Assembly: GCA_905250125.1 (NCBI GenBank)
Contig: CAJNOL010000684.1
Location: 47,629-111,628 of the forward strand
DNA: 64,000 nt
Origin: Rotaria sordida
Lineage: Eukaryota > Rotifera > Eurotatoria > Philodinida > Philodinidae
Direction: 5' to 3'
Positions 48,549 through 61,058 of this stretch are shown one piece after another. The first letter of the stretch is position 1, and each line of letters starts with the position of its first letter. The notes beneath the pieces are model-generated. The model made no database searches, had not been told where the DNA came from, and was given only the letters and a program-made list of their open reading frames with translations. A program made the position numbers and the translations under genes.

Positions 48549-50080
48549 TTAGATTAATTGTTGTCTTTGTTGTTGTTCTTGAATCATTCGATTCGATGCA
48601 TCAATAACAATATCAATAATTTTCAATGATGCTTGTTCCATACGTATTAAAATTTTATATAAAACCATATAACAAACTCCAAATGATAATGTTGATGCAA
48701 TTGCTGTTCCAACATATGGTACAAATCGAGCAAATTCTTCTGTTGTTGCTCCTATGGCTTGTTTTTTTGCAAAATCTAAAACAAATGATCTTAAAGAATT
48801 TAAATATTGTATTGGAAATATTTCATTTAATTCTTTTTCGATTTTTTGCATTGGTATTTGATAAACATTTGATAATTTTTGTAAAGCAGCTTGATCTAAT
48901 CCAAGTTGTTTTTTATAAAATTCAGCTTCACTCATAACTAATGTTGCATCAAAACCAAGTGAAAGAAATGGTACAGGTATAACAGCAACAGCTGCTGATG
49001 CTGATGCAACAATCCATATACGACGATAAAGTGCAGCAACTTTTGCTAATAAAACTTCTTTACACATAACTGACATTGATAAAATCATTGATTCACGTTT
49101 TAATGATGGATAATCACGTAATAATGTTTCATTTAATTTTCCAAAATCAAAACGTAAACGATTTTTTAAATGACCAGATATAAGAAATACTTCAGCATTA
49201 GAATCAACAGTATGAATATATTCAAGACAATTATTACGAATACGTTGTAATATTTCATTTTCATTATATGTACTTGGATGATCTTCATATTCATTATATA
49301 AATCAGAATCAATATTTGTACGAATAAATATAAATCGTTTATTATTTTTTTTAACTTCAGATGCAAGCCATAGATCATTTTCTAGATTTTACAAGAATAT
49401 AATACTTAATTCTTTTTAAAAAATAATAATTACCAGTAAAACGTGTTCGACAAAGAATTAAAAAAAAATCATAACGTTCAAATTGAATTTTTTCTAAATA
49501 ACATGACTGAGGATAATTTGGTGTTCCAACACCTATAATCAATATTGTTCTTTGTGAAGAAAATTATAGAAAAAATAAATTTTTTAATTACCAGGTAAAT
49601 CCCATATTTTCAAATTTGGAAAGTCTGGATGTTCATATGGAATTGGTTGATTAGTTGTTTCTACAACACCTACACTTGCAGAACCTTCATCTTCAGCTTC
49701 TAAACCACGAAGACAATTAATAAATGTTGATTTACCAACACCACTAAAATATTTGTCTATGAAAATTCCATAAATCAATATTTGTTTATCTTCTTACCTT
49801 GAACCAACAATGGCAATATCTAATGGATGTTGTTTCCATACATCCAATCGTTGTAAAAGATAATTATCTAAACCATGAACACCATGTCTCTAAATATATT
49901 ATCGTAAAATACAGAACATCAAAAAAAAAACACAGATCAAATTAAACTAACATGAATAAATTGTTCCGCTTGTTTCTTCTCATCATCAGTTATATCAAGT
50001 AATTGGAAATGTCCGCCTGCTGTAATCGATTCAACAACTGGTTCACGATAAAAATATTGTTCAAAATCGGAGAAATTCAT
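48549..50080 (-). CDS. Full-length IRG-type immunity-related GTPase, 5 exons
   Basis: Exons in transcript order 50080-49952, 49889-49798, 49743-49592, 49532-49434 and 49381-48549 give 434 aa, typical IRG length. The N-terminal helix (about residues 1-70) contains LDVWKQHPLDIAIVG, leading into the P-loop GSSGVGKST split by intron 2. It continues with AEDEGSASVGVVETT, IWDLPG (G3) and FIRTNIDSDLYNEYEDHP (IRG G4-like block), then the helical domain with PVPFLSLGFDATLVMSEAEF and FYKKQLGLDQ, a hydrophobic stretch (YVGTAIASTLSFGVCYMVLY) and a Gln-rich tail. The order and spacing match vertebrate IRG proteins (Irgc/IRGM class), which tubulate or disrupt membranes around intracellular parasites. A pyrimidine-rich acceptor (CTTTTTAAG) ends 7 nt before the ATG. 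Confidence 0.88.
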
Positions 50081-50371
50081 CTTTAATCTTAAAAAGAAAA
50101 AATGATATTCATTTAACAGGCATATCTACTGTATTTCATTCTATGATATGATAATATTAAAGTTGAGGTTTTCCACTGTAAATAAATATTCCATCTTCTA
50201 ATATTATATAATATCAGACGTTGGAATACTTTTTCATAATGGAAAACACTATGTTTCATGTTACTACATATTTACTGTAGAGCATACCTGTTGCATGAAT
50301 AGAGAAAAAAAAATTTTGTCCAGTATTTAAATTACATTAAAAAAGAAAAAAAGAAAAAAGAAGACTTTTTA
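50081..50371 (-). promoter_or_regulatory. 291-bp gap between IRG genes
   Basis: Non-coding. Holds the 3' end of the upstream IRG gene and, at 50088-50089 on the minus strand, the acceptor AG in front of the downstream ATG. No interferon-type regulatory motif can be argued for. Confidence 0.4.
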
Positions 50372-52369
50372 TTATATAGGTTCATCATCATCTTCATCAT
50401 CACTAACACTTCTTTCAGCAACAATATCAATTAATGTCAATGCTGCTTTTTCCATAACATTTAATAAATTTCTTAATACAGATAAGATTATTGAAAATGA
50501 AACAGTCGCACAAATAATTGAACCAACATAAGGTACATATCGAAGAACTTCTTCAGTTGCAGTACCAACTGCTTGTTTTTTAACTAATGATATAACAAAA
50601 TCTGGTACAGCTGTAAAAAAATGTGCTGGTAAAATTTTTTGTAATTCATCTTGTAAAACATATAATGGTATATGATGAATTTGAGCAATACGTGTTAAAG
50701 ATTCATCATCTAAGCCTAATTGTTTTTTATAAAATATAACCATACCAACAGTTAATGAAAAATCAAACATAACACTTAAACCAGGTATTGGTGGAGTTGC
50801 AACAGCAGCACTAACAGCTGCTGCTACCCATGTTTGACTACGAAGTATATCAACTTTAGCTGTAATAACTTCTTTACAATTAGTTGACATAGCTAAAATC
50901 ATTGCGTGACGTTTTAAACCTGGATAATCTCGTAGAAGAGCTGTACACATATTAGGAAAATCAAATCTATAAAAATTTTTTAATTATTTTATATATTAAT
51001 CAAAACAAAATTTCAAAATATATTTTTACCGAGATGTATAAGTAATTCGACCACTAATTAAAAAAACATTTGCAGTATCATCAACTATTCGAATATGTGC
51101 AAGACAATTTTCACGTATTCTATCAAGTATTAATGTTTCATTATAATGTTTTGGATGATCAATTTTTTCATTATATAAATCTTGATCAATATTTGTTCGT
51201 ATAAAAAAAAATTTTTTACCAATTTTTTTTATTTCAGTTGCAAGCCATAAATCATTTTCAGTAAAACGTGTACGTGAAATAATTAAAACTAAAACAAGTA
51301 AAAAAACAATATATGTTTAATTCAATGATTAAATTTATAAAGATATACATACAGAAATCATATCGAGTTAGATTTACTTGAGCCAAATAGTTTAATTTTT
51401 TAAATTCTAATGTACCAACACCTTAAAATAATAATGAAATAAATCAAAAAAGAAGAAGATAAAATAATTTAAAGAACAAACCTGGTAAATCATAGAAGAC
51501 AAGATTAGGATAACTTGGATGAGAATATGATTGAACAATTCGTGTTGTTTCAACTACTCCGACTCTAGCTGCACCTTCATCCTCTAGAATTTCATAGTAA
51601 TAGTTAATTATATCAATAGATAAAATTATTTGAGAATAGCTATTTCTCATAAGATGATAATAAGTTAAAGTATTACTATTTCGACATTGCCAAAAAATTT
51701 TTCGATCATTAACTTTTAAAATTAATGCTAATTTAAACATTTTATTTTTTATAAGAATTGTGAGAGACGTCATCCTTGTGCTTCAAAAAAAATTTAACTA
51801 GTAAAGAAAATATATTCAGTCAAAAACCATTGTCATCTTATGAAAAAACAATGATTGATATTCTGAATAATTTTGAGAACGATAAACTTTTGACGATAGT
51901 TTTATATCTACGAACTGAGCTCATTTGTCATACAAAATGCATGAATTCATGACGGAATATTTATGCATAAAAATATTCAATAGATACCTGCTCGAAGATT
52001 GCGTAGTGTATTGATGAGAGTTGATTTGCCCTATTGAATAAAAAGATACTCATTAATTTTTTTTATCTCTAATCATAATCTATCATTGATATTTAAAGAA
52101 AATATCAAGAAGATACTTACTGATCCTGAATCGCCAGTAATTGCAATATTCAATGGACTAAAACAATTCAAATCTTTCGATGAACAATAAAAAATTCATA
52201 AGAAAAATAAAACAAACCATTTTCGCCATGCATCCAATCGTTCAGCAAGAAAACCTTCAATACCACGTATTCCATTTTCACTAAGATATTTCTGTGCTGC
52301 AACTTTATCTTCTTCTGACAAATCTACCATGTCAAAATCGCCTGATTGTACACTATTATTAACTGCCAT
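50372..52369 (-). CDS. Full-length IRG-type immunity-related GTPase, 7 exons
   Basis: Exons in transcript order 52369-52218, 52157-52121, 52030-51988, 51583-51482, 51421-51353, 51288-51030 and 50966-50372 give 418 aa with consistent phases. It starts MAVNNSVQSGDFDMVDL; the N-terminal helix has GIEGFLAERLDAWRK. The P-loop GDSGSGKST is assembled from two tiny exons (37 and 43 nt). It continues with EDEGAARVGVVETTR, FYDLPG, FLIISRTRFTENDLWLA and FIRTNIDQDLYNEKIDHP, then the helical domain PPIPGLSVMFDFSLTVGMVI and FYKKQLGLDDESL, ending in an acidic tail (SDDEDDDEPI). It is clearly paralogous to the neighbouring downstream gene, with conserved exon order but divergent intron positions around the P-loop. 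An acceptor-like TTGTTCTAG ends 23 nt upstream of the ATG. Confidence 0.88.
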
Positions 52370-52535
52370 TTTTCGATGACTCACTTAATCATCTAGAACA
52401 ATAATGACTCATCGATGATATATTTTATTTATTTTTCTCTTTCTACATAAATGAAATGAAAGACAAAAATACAATACATTATATACAATAGCATATAAGA
52501 AAAACAAAATATATATATATATATGTATATTTTGT
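52370..52535 (-). promoter_or_regulatory. 166-bp gap between SMC4 and the first IRG gene
   Basis: Contains an AT-dinucleotide run (about 52509-52530) just after the SMC4 stop. On the minus strand, an unpaired acceptor AG at 52393-52394 lies before the IRG start. Compatible with polycistronic transcription plus trans-splicing. Confidence 0.42.
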
Positions 52536-55500
52536 TTAGAATCCATTATTATCTGACATAGTAGTTTGATTTTGATGAATACTTGTACTATGAGTATCAT
52601 AAGTATTTGCTTGATCACTATGTTCAGTCATTGTAACATCGTTTTCATCTTGATTATGACTAGGATTAGTTTGTTCTTGTGAACAACTAAAATCAACAAA
52701 TAAAAAAAAAAAGTTTTAATTAAACTTATTTTTTAGTTTTTAACTTACATGAGATGTGATTTTTTTCGTTCTTCTAATTTTTTAGCAAAAAGAGCTGGAC
52801 GAAGTGATGCTGTTTGTGAGCAATTATTTACTTTATAAATACCGATAAGATAATCAGCAAGTGTAAACATATTTTCACGTAGTGAAATAACAATAAATTG
52901 TGCCTACAAAAAAAATATATCTATTAAATTTATCTTTTTTTTTGTTTTGTACAACTTACATTTTTTGTACGTTCTTTAATAAATCGACCAACAATTGAAA
53001 CATTTTTAAAATCAAGTGCAGCATCAATTTCATCCATAACATAAATTGGTGTTGGACGAAATGTATGTAAAGCAAAAACAAATGCTAATGAACTTAATGT
53101 TTTTTCACCACCGGATAAATTACATATACGTTTCCAAGATTTTTTTGGTGGTCGAATACTATCATAATAGGATACAATTATAAATTAAAAATTAACAAAA
53201 GATTAATTTACCTTAATTCTACACCATCAACAAATGGATCATTACTCGAACAAAATTCTAATTCAGCATCTCCACCATCTGTTATAGTTCGATAAATATG
53301 TTTAAGTGTACGTGATATTTGATCAAAACCAGCTCGAAATTCTGTTTGTCGTTGTTCATTAAAACGATCACGTTTTGCTCGTATATGATCACGACGTGTT
53401 TCAAGTTCAACAAGATCTTTTTGTCTCATATTTAAATTACGAACCTTAAAATAAAAAATTTCAATTAAGCAAAACAAAAACAAAAACAAAATCTCACAGC
53501 ACGACGATGTTCACCAATAGCAGTTAAATTACAATGTGTTTGTTTTAATTCATTTTCACGTTCTAATGTTGCTGCAACTAAATCTTTCATTGTATAAACA
53601 TCAAGATCAGCACGATCATATTTTTGAATTGGAACTTCTTTAAGATAGTTCGTTGATGCAGCCTCATCAGATATATCTTCTTCATCATCAATAACATGAG
53701 ATAAACGTAATCCATTAATCTAATTAAAAAACAAAACAAAACAATTTCAGTTTAGTTTTATCAGAATACTTTGAATTAGACATGCATCGATAAAAGAAAG
53801 GTTGTCACAGTTAAAAAAAGTTAACGATGTTCGAAAATATTCAAACTTGAACTAGAATTCGAATTCACTACATGTCGACTTTGAATAGAGTTCAAAACCA
53901 GAAAATGCTTACAAATTTTCGAGTACAGTTTTTTCTTTAACTTGAAAATTTTGTGAAATACTACCGTCTTCAATAACAAGTCAGACTTGCCCAGCTTTGA
54001 ATCATCCTTATTTTTAAGCATGATCATGGTTTATGGATTTTTCAAATTAATGATTAGGATATCGTAAAATTGACCAATATATATGTAAATATAATTTTAT
54101 TTTCTGAGGGGAATACTCTCAAGTAATTCACTTCATTTGTTGCCATATTTTGCTAATATGTAGAAGATCATTAGAGTAGCATAATCTCTAAAGATTTTCT
54201 GCTCGTACTGAGATTTAGTCTAGATAGCGGCTTATTAGTAGATCTATCCAGCCAGCAGGAGACTAGTTTTTGACAAAAATATTTTTTGAAATTTTAGATC
54301 TGAAACTTTGCATACATAAAGGTTCTGATTAGACTATCTCATATACAAATTTTCATCAGTTTTGGATATCTTGACTCTAGGAATATATTAAGAGATCCAT
54401 ATCTTAGGAATACGATATTCAAAATTGATGAAACTTTCTATATGAGATAGTCTAATCGAGACCGTCATGTGTGTAAAGTTTAAAATCGAAATTCTCAAAT
54501 ATATTTTTTTCGAAAACTGGATTCCTTCAGGATGAATTTGCTACAAAGTTGCTATTTCGATCAAATCTAAGCAAGAGCAAAAAATCTTTAAAGGTTACGC
54601 TACTCAAGTAATTTCCTACATATCGGCAAAATATGGAGGCAAACAGAAAGAGAATTATTTAGAAATGTTCCATCGATCTAATGCTTTACATAAGATTCTA
54701 GTTGCTTTTTTGAACTACCAAAAATTCTAATTTCATGATCTTTTATAAAAACAGATTTCAAATATCTGACATTTATTCTCTCGTTTAAGCAATATACCTC
54801 GACATCTATCACACTAATTTCATGTCGACATTGAGCTAATTCTTTTTGTGCTGCTTCATATTCATGTTTTAAATGAACAATTTCTTTTTCAATATCAGCT
54901 AATTCAGCTTCTGTAATTCGTATTGTTTCACGTAATTCTGCCATATTTATTTTATTTGTTTCTAAATCATTCTAAAAATAAAATTTGATATACATAGTTT
55001 GATTTTCTTTTTATCGAATATTATTTAAACTTACTTCAATTTGTGTTTTCTTTTCATCAGCATTGTTTGCTAATTCTTCAAGTTTTTTTAATCGTGTATT
55101 AAGATCACCACGTTTTTTCAATATTTGATCAATAGCTGTTTGATTAGCTTTGATTTTATCTTGACTTTTTTTAAGATTACTAAAATAAATTAAAGAATAT
55201 AATGTAAAAAAATTTTCTTCGAAAAAATATTATTTTTAATTTACCGACGAGCATTGGTTATTTCAACATTAGCTGTATCGATTATATTTTGTAATTTTTT
55301 GACTTGTTTTATTGCATTATCAAGATCAGTTTGTGGTTGAGCAAGAGCAAGTTTATTATGATCATTAATACGCTTAGTTACACTGAGAAAACAAAAATGA
55401 ATTCATAAAAAGAAAAACAAATGAAACTTACACATCAATTGCAGCTTTTAATTCTTCAAGTTCATCATTAGCCGCATCATATTCTAAATATAAGAACATA

Positions 55501-58500
55501 AATTAAATTAAAAGAAATTGTTAAGATATAAATACCTTGTTTAGTTTGTTTTAATTCTTCATCATATTTTTCTCGATCTTTTGTTGAAACTGTTTTAGAT
55601 TCAACAAGTTTTTGTTGTTTTTCAACTGATGCTTTTAGTGTTTCAACATGATTTGGTAAATTCTATAGAATAAATATATAATTATTCATTTAAAAATTCA
55701 TAGAAAAAAAAAACTTTTTACTTTAAGGTCATTTTTAATTTGTGTATGAATTCGTTTTTCATCAGCTAATTTTTGCTTTAATTGTTTTTCTTGTGTAGTC
55801 AATTGAAAACGTTGTTGTTCAAGTTCAGTTAATTTTTCACCATCCTAAAACAAAGATTTTTATTTACAAGGGATATTTCTCAAGTGTGACTCAACAATCG
55901 AACTGATATTTTGCTCATTACATCTCTGACTAGAACTCGAACTCGAATTTTGGACCCGATGGACTCTATCTGTATCACGGTATTGGTGAAACAATTGGAT
56001 TATGAACTTTCAATGTGAAATTTTGCCCATAGGTAGATTTCGTGGATCTTAAAATGCTCTGGAAATTTCAGCCTAAAGGGATGTGTTCTTCTTTAAGCAT
56101 CGATCCTGATAGCACATGATTGTTTTTAGAAATTCAATTTTATAATTCGATTCTTTCACCAATAGCTGGTCAGAGATGAGAAATTCAGTACCATTATAAT
56201 AACTATGAAAGGACAGTACATGCGGATGAATTGCTATAGATTTCTACTAGTCTCATCGGGACGTAGTTATGAACAGAACATCAGTTCGATTGACGAGTCA
56301 CACTTAGGAACCATCTCTCATTAAACAAAAAAAAAAAGTATATCTATATATAATTAATCTAACCTCTTTCACACTTTTTTCTAATTGATTTTTTTTTGCT
56401 GGATCAATATGAATACTTTGTCGTGATGTTCGATTGTCAGCTGTTTTTAAAATCATTTTTCCACGAGCTTGAAATGAGCCACCACCAGCCATTGTACCTG
56501 ATTGTTCAATAGTTTCACCTTCAAGTGTAACAACACGATAACGTGTTTGACTACCAAATGCAACTTTTTGTGCATCATCAATATTATCAACAACAAGTGT
56601 ATCACGAAGAACATAATAAAATGTATTTTTATAAATCGAATCATTAATATCAATTAAATCAAATAAACGATATGTATTTGGTGCTAATTGTGGTACATCA
56701 AAACGACGATTGGCTTGTTGAGAATGTCGAAGCATTTTATCCATACAGATAAAACTACCTGTACCTTGTTTATGTTCTTTAAGAAGATTTTTTGCAGATT
56801 CACCACTTTTAACATCATCAACAACATAATAATCAAGATAACCACCAACAGCTGTTGAAATAGCAACATCATATTTACTATCGATACTAGCTGAAACAAA
56901 CAAAAAAAAAATTAATTACCAGATGCAAATAAAATTGTATTGTTATGCTTTAGATATTATTTGTTTATTACTAGTACCTAAGTTTTATGGTAGTATCATA
57001 TAAAAAAACGGAACTCCTAATACTTTCTTCAGCTCTTTTACTTTTTCGTATAAAGAATTTGAGTATGTAGTACTATGCTACTGTTAAAGCTAATTTTAGT
57101 AGAAAAGTAATGCTTTACACAAACAATGTCTATTACTACTTAATCAACTATTTCAAGCAAACTTTCGTATTTAATAATGAACTTTTGCATATCTTTTTTT
57201 CTTACATGGGATGTTAGATTTGATTGTAAAATTTAATCATATAGACGTATACGATATTTAAAATGTATTTTTCTTAATTTAAATTTTCCATCAGAATTAA
57301 TTTCGATATAATTTCATGAAAATTTATGAATTTGATCATTTTAATTTTAAAAATAAATTCTATTTTAAATCTCACGTATACCAGAGAAACGTGTGCTTCT
57401 TTCTCATGATTTTCAATTTATTAATAGTGTCTTGCGTCTTTTTTCTTTGGTATCGATTTAGCTTATTCATCTGCAATGAAGCCTTTTCTTTTGTATTACT
57501 TGAAATTTATTCACTTTTATTCGTAGATCCGAATCTTTTTCGTGCCTATTTCAAACCAAATCATCCAATATCAATTGACTAATGACTGTCTTGAATTAGA
57601 TGACTTAATTTTAACAAATAAACAGTCAATCTTCTTGATAATATACTTAAGCATTAACTGTTTAGATTAATTGAAAGTTATCTGAAGCAATACTATTTTG
57701 CATAAAAGTTCTTGTAGAACAACAAGCGAACAACCTCAACTATCCAACTTTATTCGATTTAATCTATCAAATATAATTAAATATTTATAAGTTATGGAAA
57801 AGTCTATAAATATTCAATTCCTCATTTGTACTGAACAGATGAAATTTTTTAAAGACAAATGGAATATAATGGGTGAAACCAATTGTTAGCAGCGTGACAC
57901 AAAAAAACCCAGAATGAATTACGTATGTCTAGAATAAAAGAACTTATTCAGAAAAATAACTCTTGTAAAGACTCAAGGATGAATATGTCCCGTTTTGTCT
58001 AAAATATGCAAAATTAGTTTTCGGCACAAATTCATTGTCTTAATCTCTGTTTATAACAATTGATTGTTATGAATGTTAGCCTATAAGATAGATCTCTTAC
58101 CAAGAGCGCCTAATCTTTGATGAAATCCTTGTAATTTTCCTTGTTGTTTTTGTCCAAGAAGAAAATTTAATGTTCTATCACGACTTTGTGTTGTTTGCAT
58201 TTGTGAATTAATATTATTAAGTTCAAGTTGATTTTGTCTAAAACGTTTATCAATAATAGAATATTCTTCTTCAATATCTTTTAATAATTGTCCTTTTTCT
58301 TGATGTAATTTTTCTGTATGATTTAATTGTTGATCAATATCATGGAATTTTTCTTGTTTTATATTAAGTTCTTTTTGTTTATTATCATAATCATTTTTCA
58401 TTTCATTTAATGTATTTTTATGTCGTTCTTCTTCACTTAATAATAATTGTAAACGATTTTGTGCAAGTTCATAATCTTTTTTTTTATTTGCATATTTATC

Positions 58501-61058
58501 TTGTTTAAAACGATTACAATTATTTGTTTTATCAGTTAAATCTTTTCTCCATTGTTCAGTTTGTGGTAATAAATCTTGTTTTAATTTATTTAATACAATT
58601 TCAAATTGTTCTTGTTGATTTTCAGCTATTTTTAAATCATCTTCAGCTTGATTTATTTCTTTTAATTTTTCATTTGGAATATTTTCCCATGTTTGAACTT
58701 TTGATAATTCTTGTTCATTTTGCTTTTCATATTTTTTTTCTTGTTCAAAACTTGTTTTAATTTCATGACGTATTGTACCATCTTCAGTTTCATAATCAAC
58801 TAAAGATTTTTTAAGTCTAGTTAATTCATTATTATTTTTATCATAGGATTTTTGTAAACGATTTAATTCATCTTGACTTTGTTTACATAAATGTTTTTTT
58901 GATATACATTGTTCATTTGATTCTTTCATTTTTTCTTCTCGATCAGTATATTTAACTGTTAATGAAATTTCTTGATCACCTAATTCAAAACGTTTTAATT
59001 GTAACATTTTTGATTTAGCTAATTTATAATCATTATCACATTTAATAAACTCTAATGCTTGTTGATATGGACCATCTAATTGTTGAACTTCATTTTGTGC
59101 AGCTTTAACACGATTTTTCTAAAGAAATTTAAGAATGTTTTTCTTTATGAATGAAAATATTTAGAAGAAAATATTTTCTACCTTTTCGGCCCACATTGCA
59201 CTTAATTCTTCAACTTTAAGATTGAGTAATTCTAATGGTTTTTTAAAACGTTCTGTGCCGATGATATCTTCAAGATATTCAAGAAAACCTTGTTCATGTT
59301 CATTAGCTGCAATTGGTTTCATCATAGCTATTGATTCAACATCGCCCTTGAAGAGACAGAAAAAAACAATTAGAAGAAAATAATTATGAGACCATCGGGT
59401 ATACGAGGCACTCGATGTCTCAAATCACCACACCCAACATTTTCGCCGCCAATACTCTTTCTTTCGAAAGTCGGTCAATACTGACTTTTTACTACTCTTG
59501 GATTCGTATGAAAAAAAAACAGCAAAAAAATGCCTTGTAAAGTTGTGCTTATTTTCATTTCCATGAATTATTCAAATTTTTTATAAATTACACTAACAGA
59601 TAGAGAATTAAAAACTGAACAAAAGGACCTATTTCAATATAATACACTGTTGACTAACCCAAGTTTCATAAGGTTAACATGAATGAAAGATAGCTCTTTC
59701 GATGAGTCGAAAATAAATGGTACCTTCAAGCGAAGCAAGATTCGCATCTCTCTCTTGTATCATGATTGTTCAATAGAAAGAAAAATCTTTTTAGAGGTTT
59801 TCATTGCTATGACACAATCGTAAAGCAAAATACATGCGAGATCATAGGTGAGTTTTTTTCATAGAAAAAAATTCTCTGAAATATATTTGATTTAATGCAG
59901 CTTTTAACGCTGGTTGTGAATGTCGCATTTATTTTGCTTCATAAGTGTGTTATGACAATGAAAATCTCTAAAAATGTTTTCTTTTTCTATTGAAAAATCA
60001 TAATGGAAGAGAGAGAGAGAGATGTGGTATAACATACATAAAATTCAGCTTGGAACTTTCTAATTCTGTATTCTAATAGGAGATACATTGTTATCAAATG
60101 AAGATTTTCGACTCATCAAAAGAGTCATCTTTCAATCATGTTAACCTTATAAAACTTGAATCAATCAACATTAGTATATTGAAACGAAAACTAGCACAAC
60201 GTTTACAGAACATTTTTCGCTGGTTTTTTCTTTTGTAATTTGAGGCATTGAATGCACAAAAAAAAGAGATTTTTTATCGAGTGTCTCGTATATCCGATGG
60301 TTTCATGATTCTTTTTCTTAAATCTTGTTCAAGAGCTTTTTTAAGACATACTTGAAGAATTAAATAACGACTATGATCAAGATCAACACCATATTCACGT
60401 AATAATTTTGTTACATCTTTTAATGAAACTTGTTTTTCATTGATTTTATAATGACTTGAATTATCAGGAAATGCAATACGTGTTATTGAAAAACGTATTT
60501 TTTCTTTATCTCCTTCAATTGCTATAGCTTCAAAATGTACAGTTACTGAACAACTTTTTACATTTGGACATTCGGCACTATTATGTAAAAGTGTACTCAA
60601 TTTTGCACCACGCATTTTTGATGCTCGATGACCAATAACAAAGAGAAGTGAATCAATTACATTACTTTTACCTATTTCAGAGAAATTATATTTGATATGA
60701 TAGATTATATGAATACATACCACTACCATTAGGTCCAATTATACATGTAAAATGCTAAAAAAAAATAGAATAGATAATAATTATAAAATAAATTTATATT
60801 TTCATACTTCATCGAATTGATCAAGTTGAATACGACCAGCAAATGATTTGAAATTATTTATTTCAATTTTAGTGATTACGAGACGATATTTAGGTGTTAA
60901 AAGTGCTTGAATATGTTCAGGTAATGGTGGTAATTCCAATGTGTCAATATCAATTTCTGAAATAAATAATTTCGTTCATTTTGAAAATATAAATTACCTT
61001 TATTTTTTTTTTACATACCTTTTTCAGCACCTTCATCTTCCTCTCCTTGATGAGTCAT
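52536..61058 (-). CDS. SMC4: Condensin subunit SMC4, 18 exons
   Basis: Exons in transcript order: 61058-61019, 60956-60808, 60754-60721, 60671-60352, 59346-59182, 59118-58101, 56890-56364, 55844-55722, 55662-55536, 55483-55432, 55382-55245, 55179-55035, 54971-54798, 53719-53498, 53444-53212, 53158-52960, 52903-52749, 52686-52536; 1323 aa, phases consistent (human SMC4 is 1288). The head motif FTCIIGPNGSGKSNVIDS is assembled across an intron. QSxxVxVHF-type residues and LDHSRYLILQ follow. The long coiled coil flanks an SMC4-type hinge (KYDVAIST ... RLFDLIDIND ... LRDTLVVDN ... EQSGTMAGGG). The C-terminal head has PPKKSWKRICNLSGGEK and MDEIDAALDFKNVS. The hinge and N-terminal extension (ELPPLPEHIQ) separate it from SMC1/2/3. 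With SMC2 it forms condensin for chromosome compaction. Long introns 4, 7 and 13 contain foldback elements; intron 6 (1210 nt) is unexplained. Confidence 0.94.
54106..54672. mobile_element. Foldback element, family A copy 2 (SMC4 intron 13)
   Basis: Left end GAGGGGAATACTCTCAAG and interior CATATTTTGCTAATATGTAG match family A copy 1 at 9081-9700. The right arm carries CTACATATCGGCAAAATATGG, the inverted counterpart (one base beyond the left-arm core). The core keeps the paired GAAACTTTG and TAGTCTAATC segments. It is shorter than copy 1 (about 567 bp) and diverged. The intron is 1078 nt. Right boundary approximate. Confidence 0.78.
55868..56319. mobile_element. Foldback element, family E (SMC4 intron 7)
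   Basis: The left end has TTTCTCAAGTGTGACTC and AATCGAACTGATATTTTG; the right end, read inverted, has TTCCTAAGTGTGACTCG and AATCGAACTGATGTTCTG. The element is about 450 bp of a 519-nt intron, leaving a remainder of about 67 nt, the normal intron size here. The terminal TCTCAAGTG resembles the end of family A, suggesting a related transposon lineage. Confidence 0.72.
59382..60309. mobile_element. Foldback element, family C (SMC4 intron 4)
   Basis: The left end ATTATGAGACCATCGGGTAT pairs with the right end, read inverted as ATCATGAAACCATCGGATAT; both continue ACGAG(G/A)CACTCGAT. Inner pairs include ATAAGGTTAACATGA against the inverted ATAAGGTTAACATGA, and GATGAGTCGAAAAT against the inverted GATGAGTCGAAAAT. 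The element is about 928 bp of the 1005-nt intron, so what remains is a typical short intron. A GA microsatellite lies at about 60009-60022. Non-coding. Confidence 0.8.

Noticed and set aside
48626-48937. Hydrophobic Leu/Met-rich frame on the plus strand
   Set aside because: It is the antisense shadow of the IRG helical-domain exon, whose frame is supported by family motifs.
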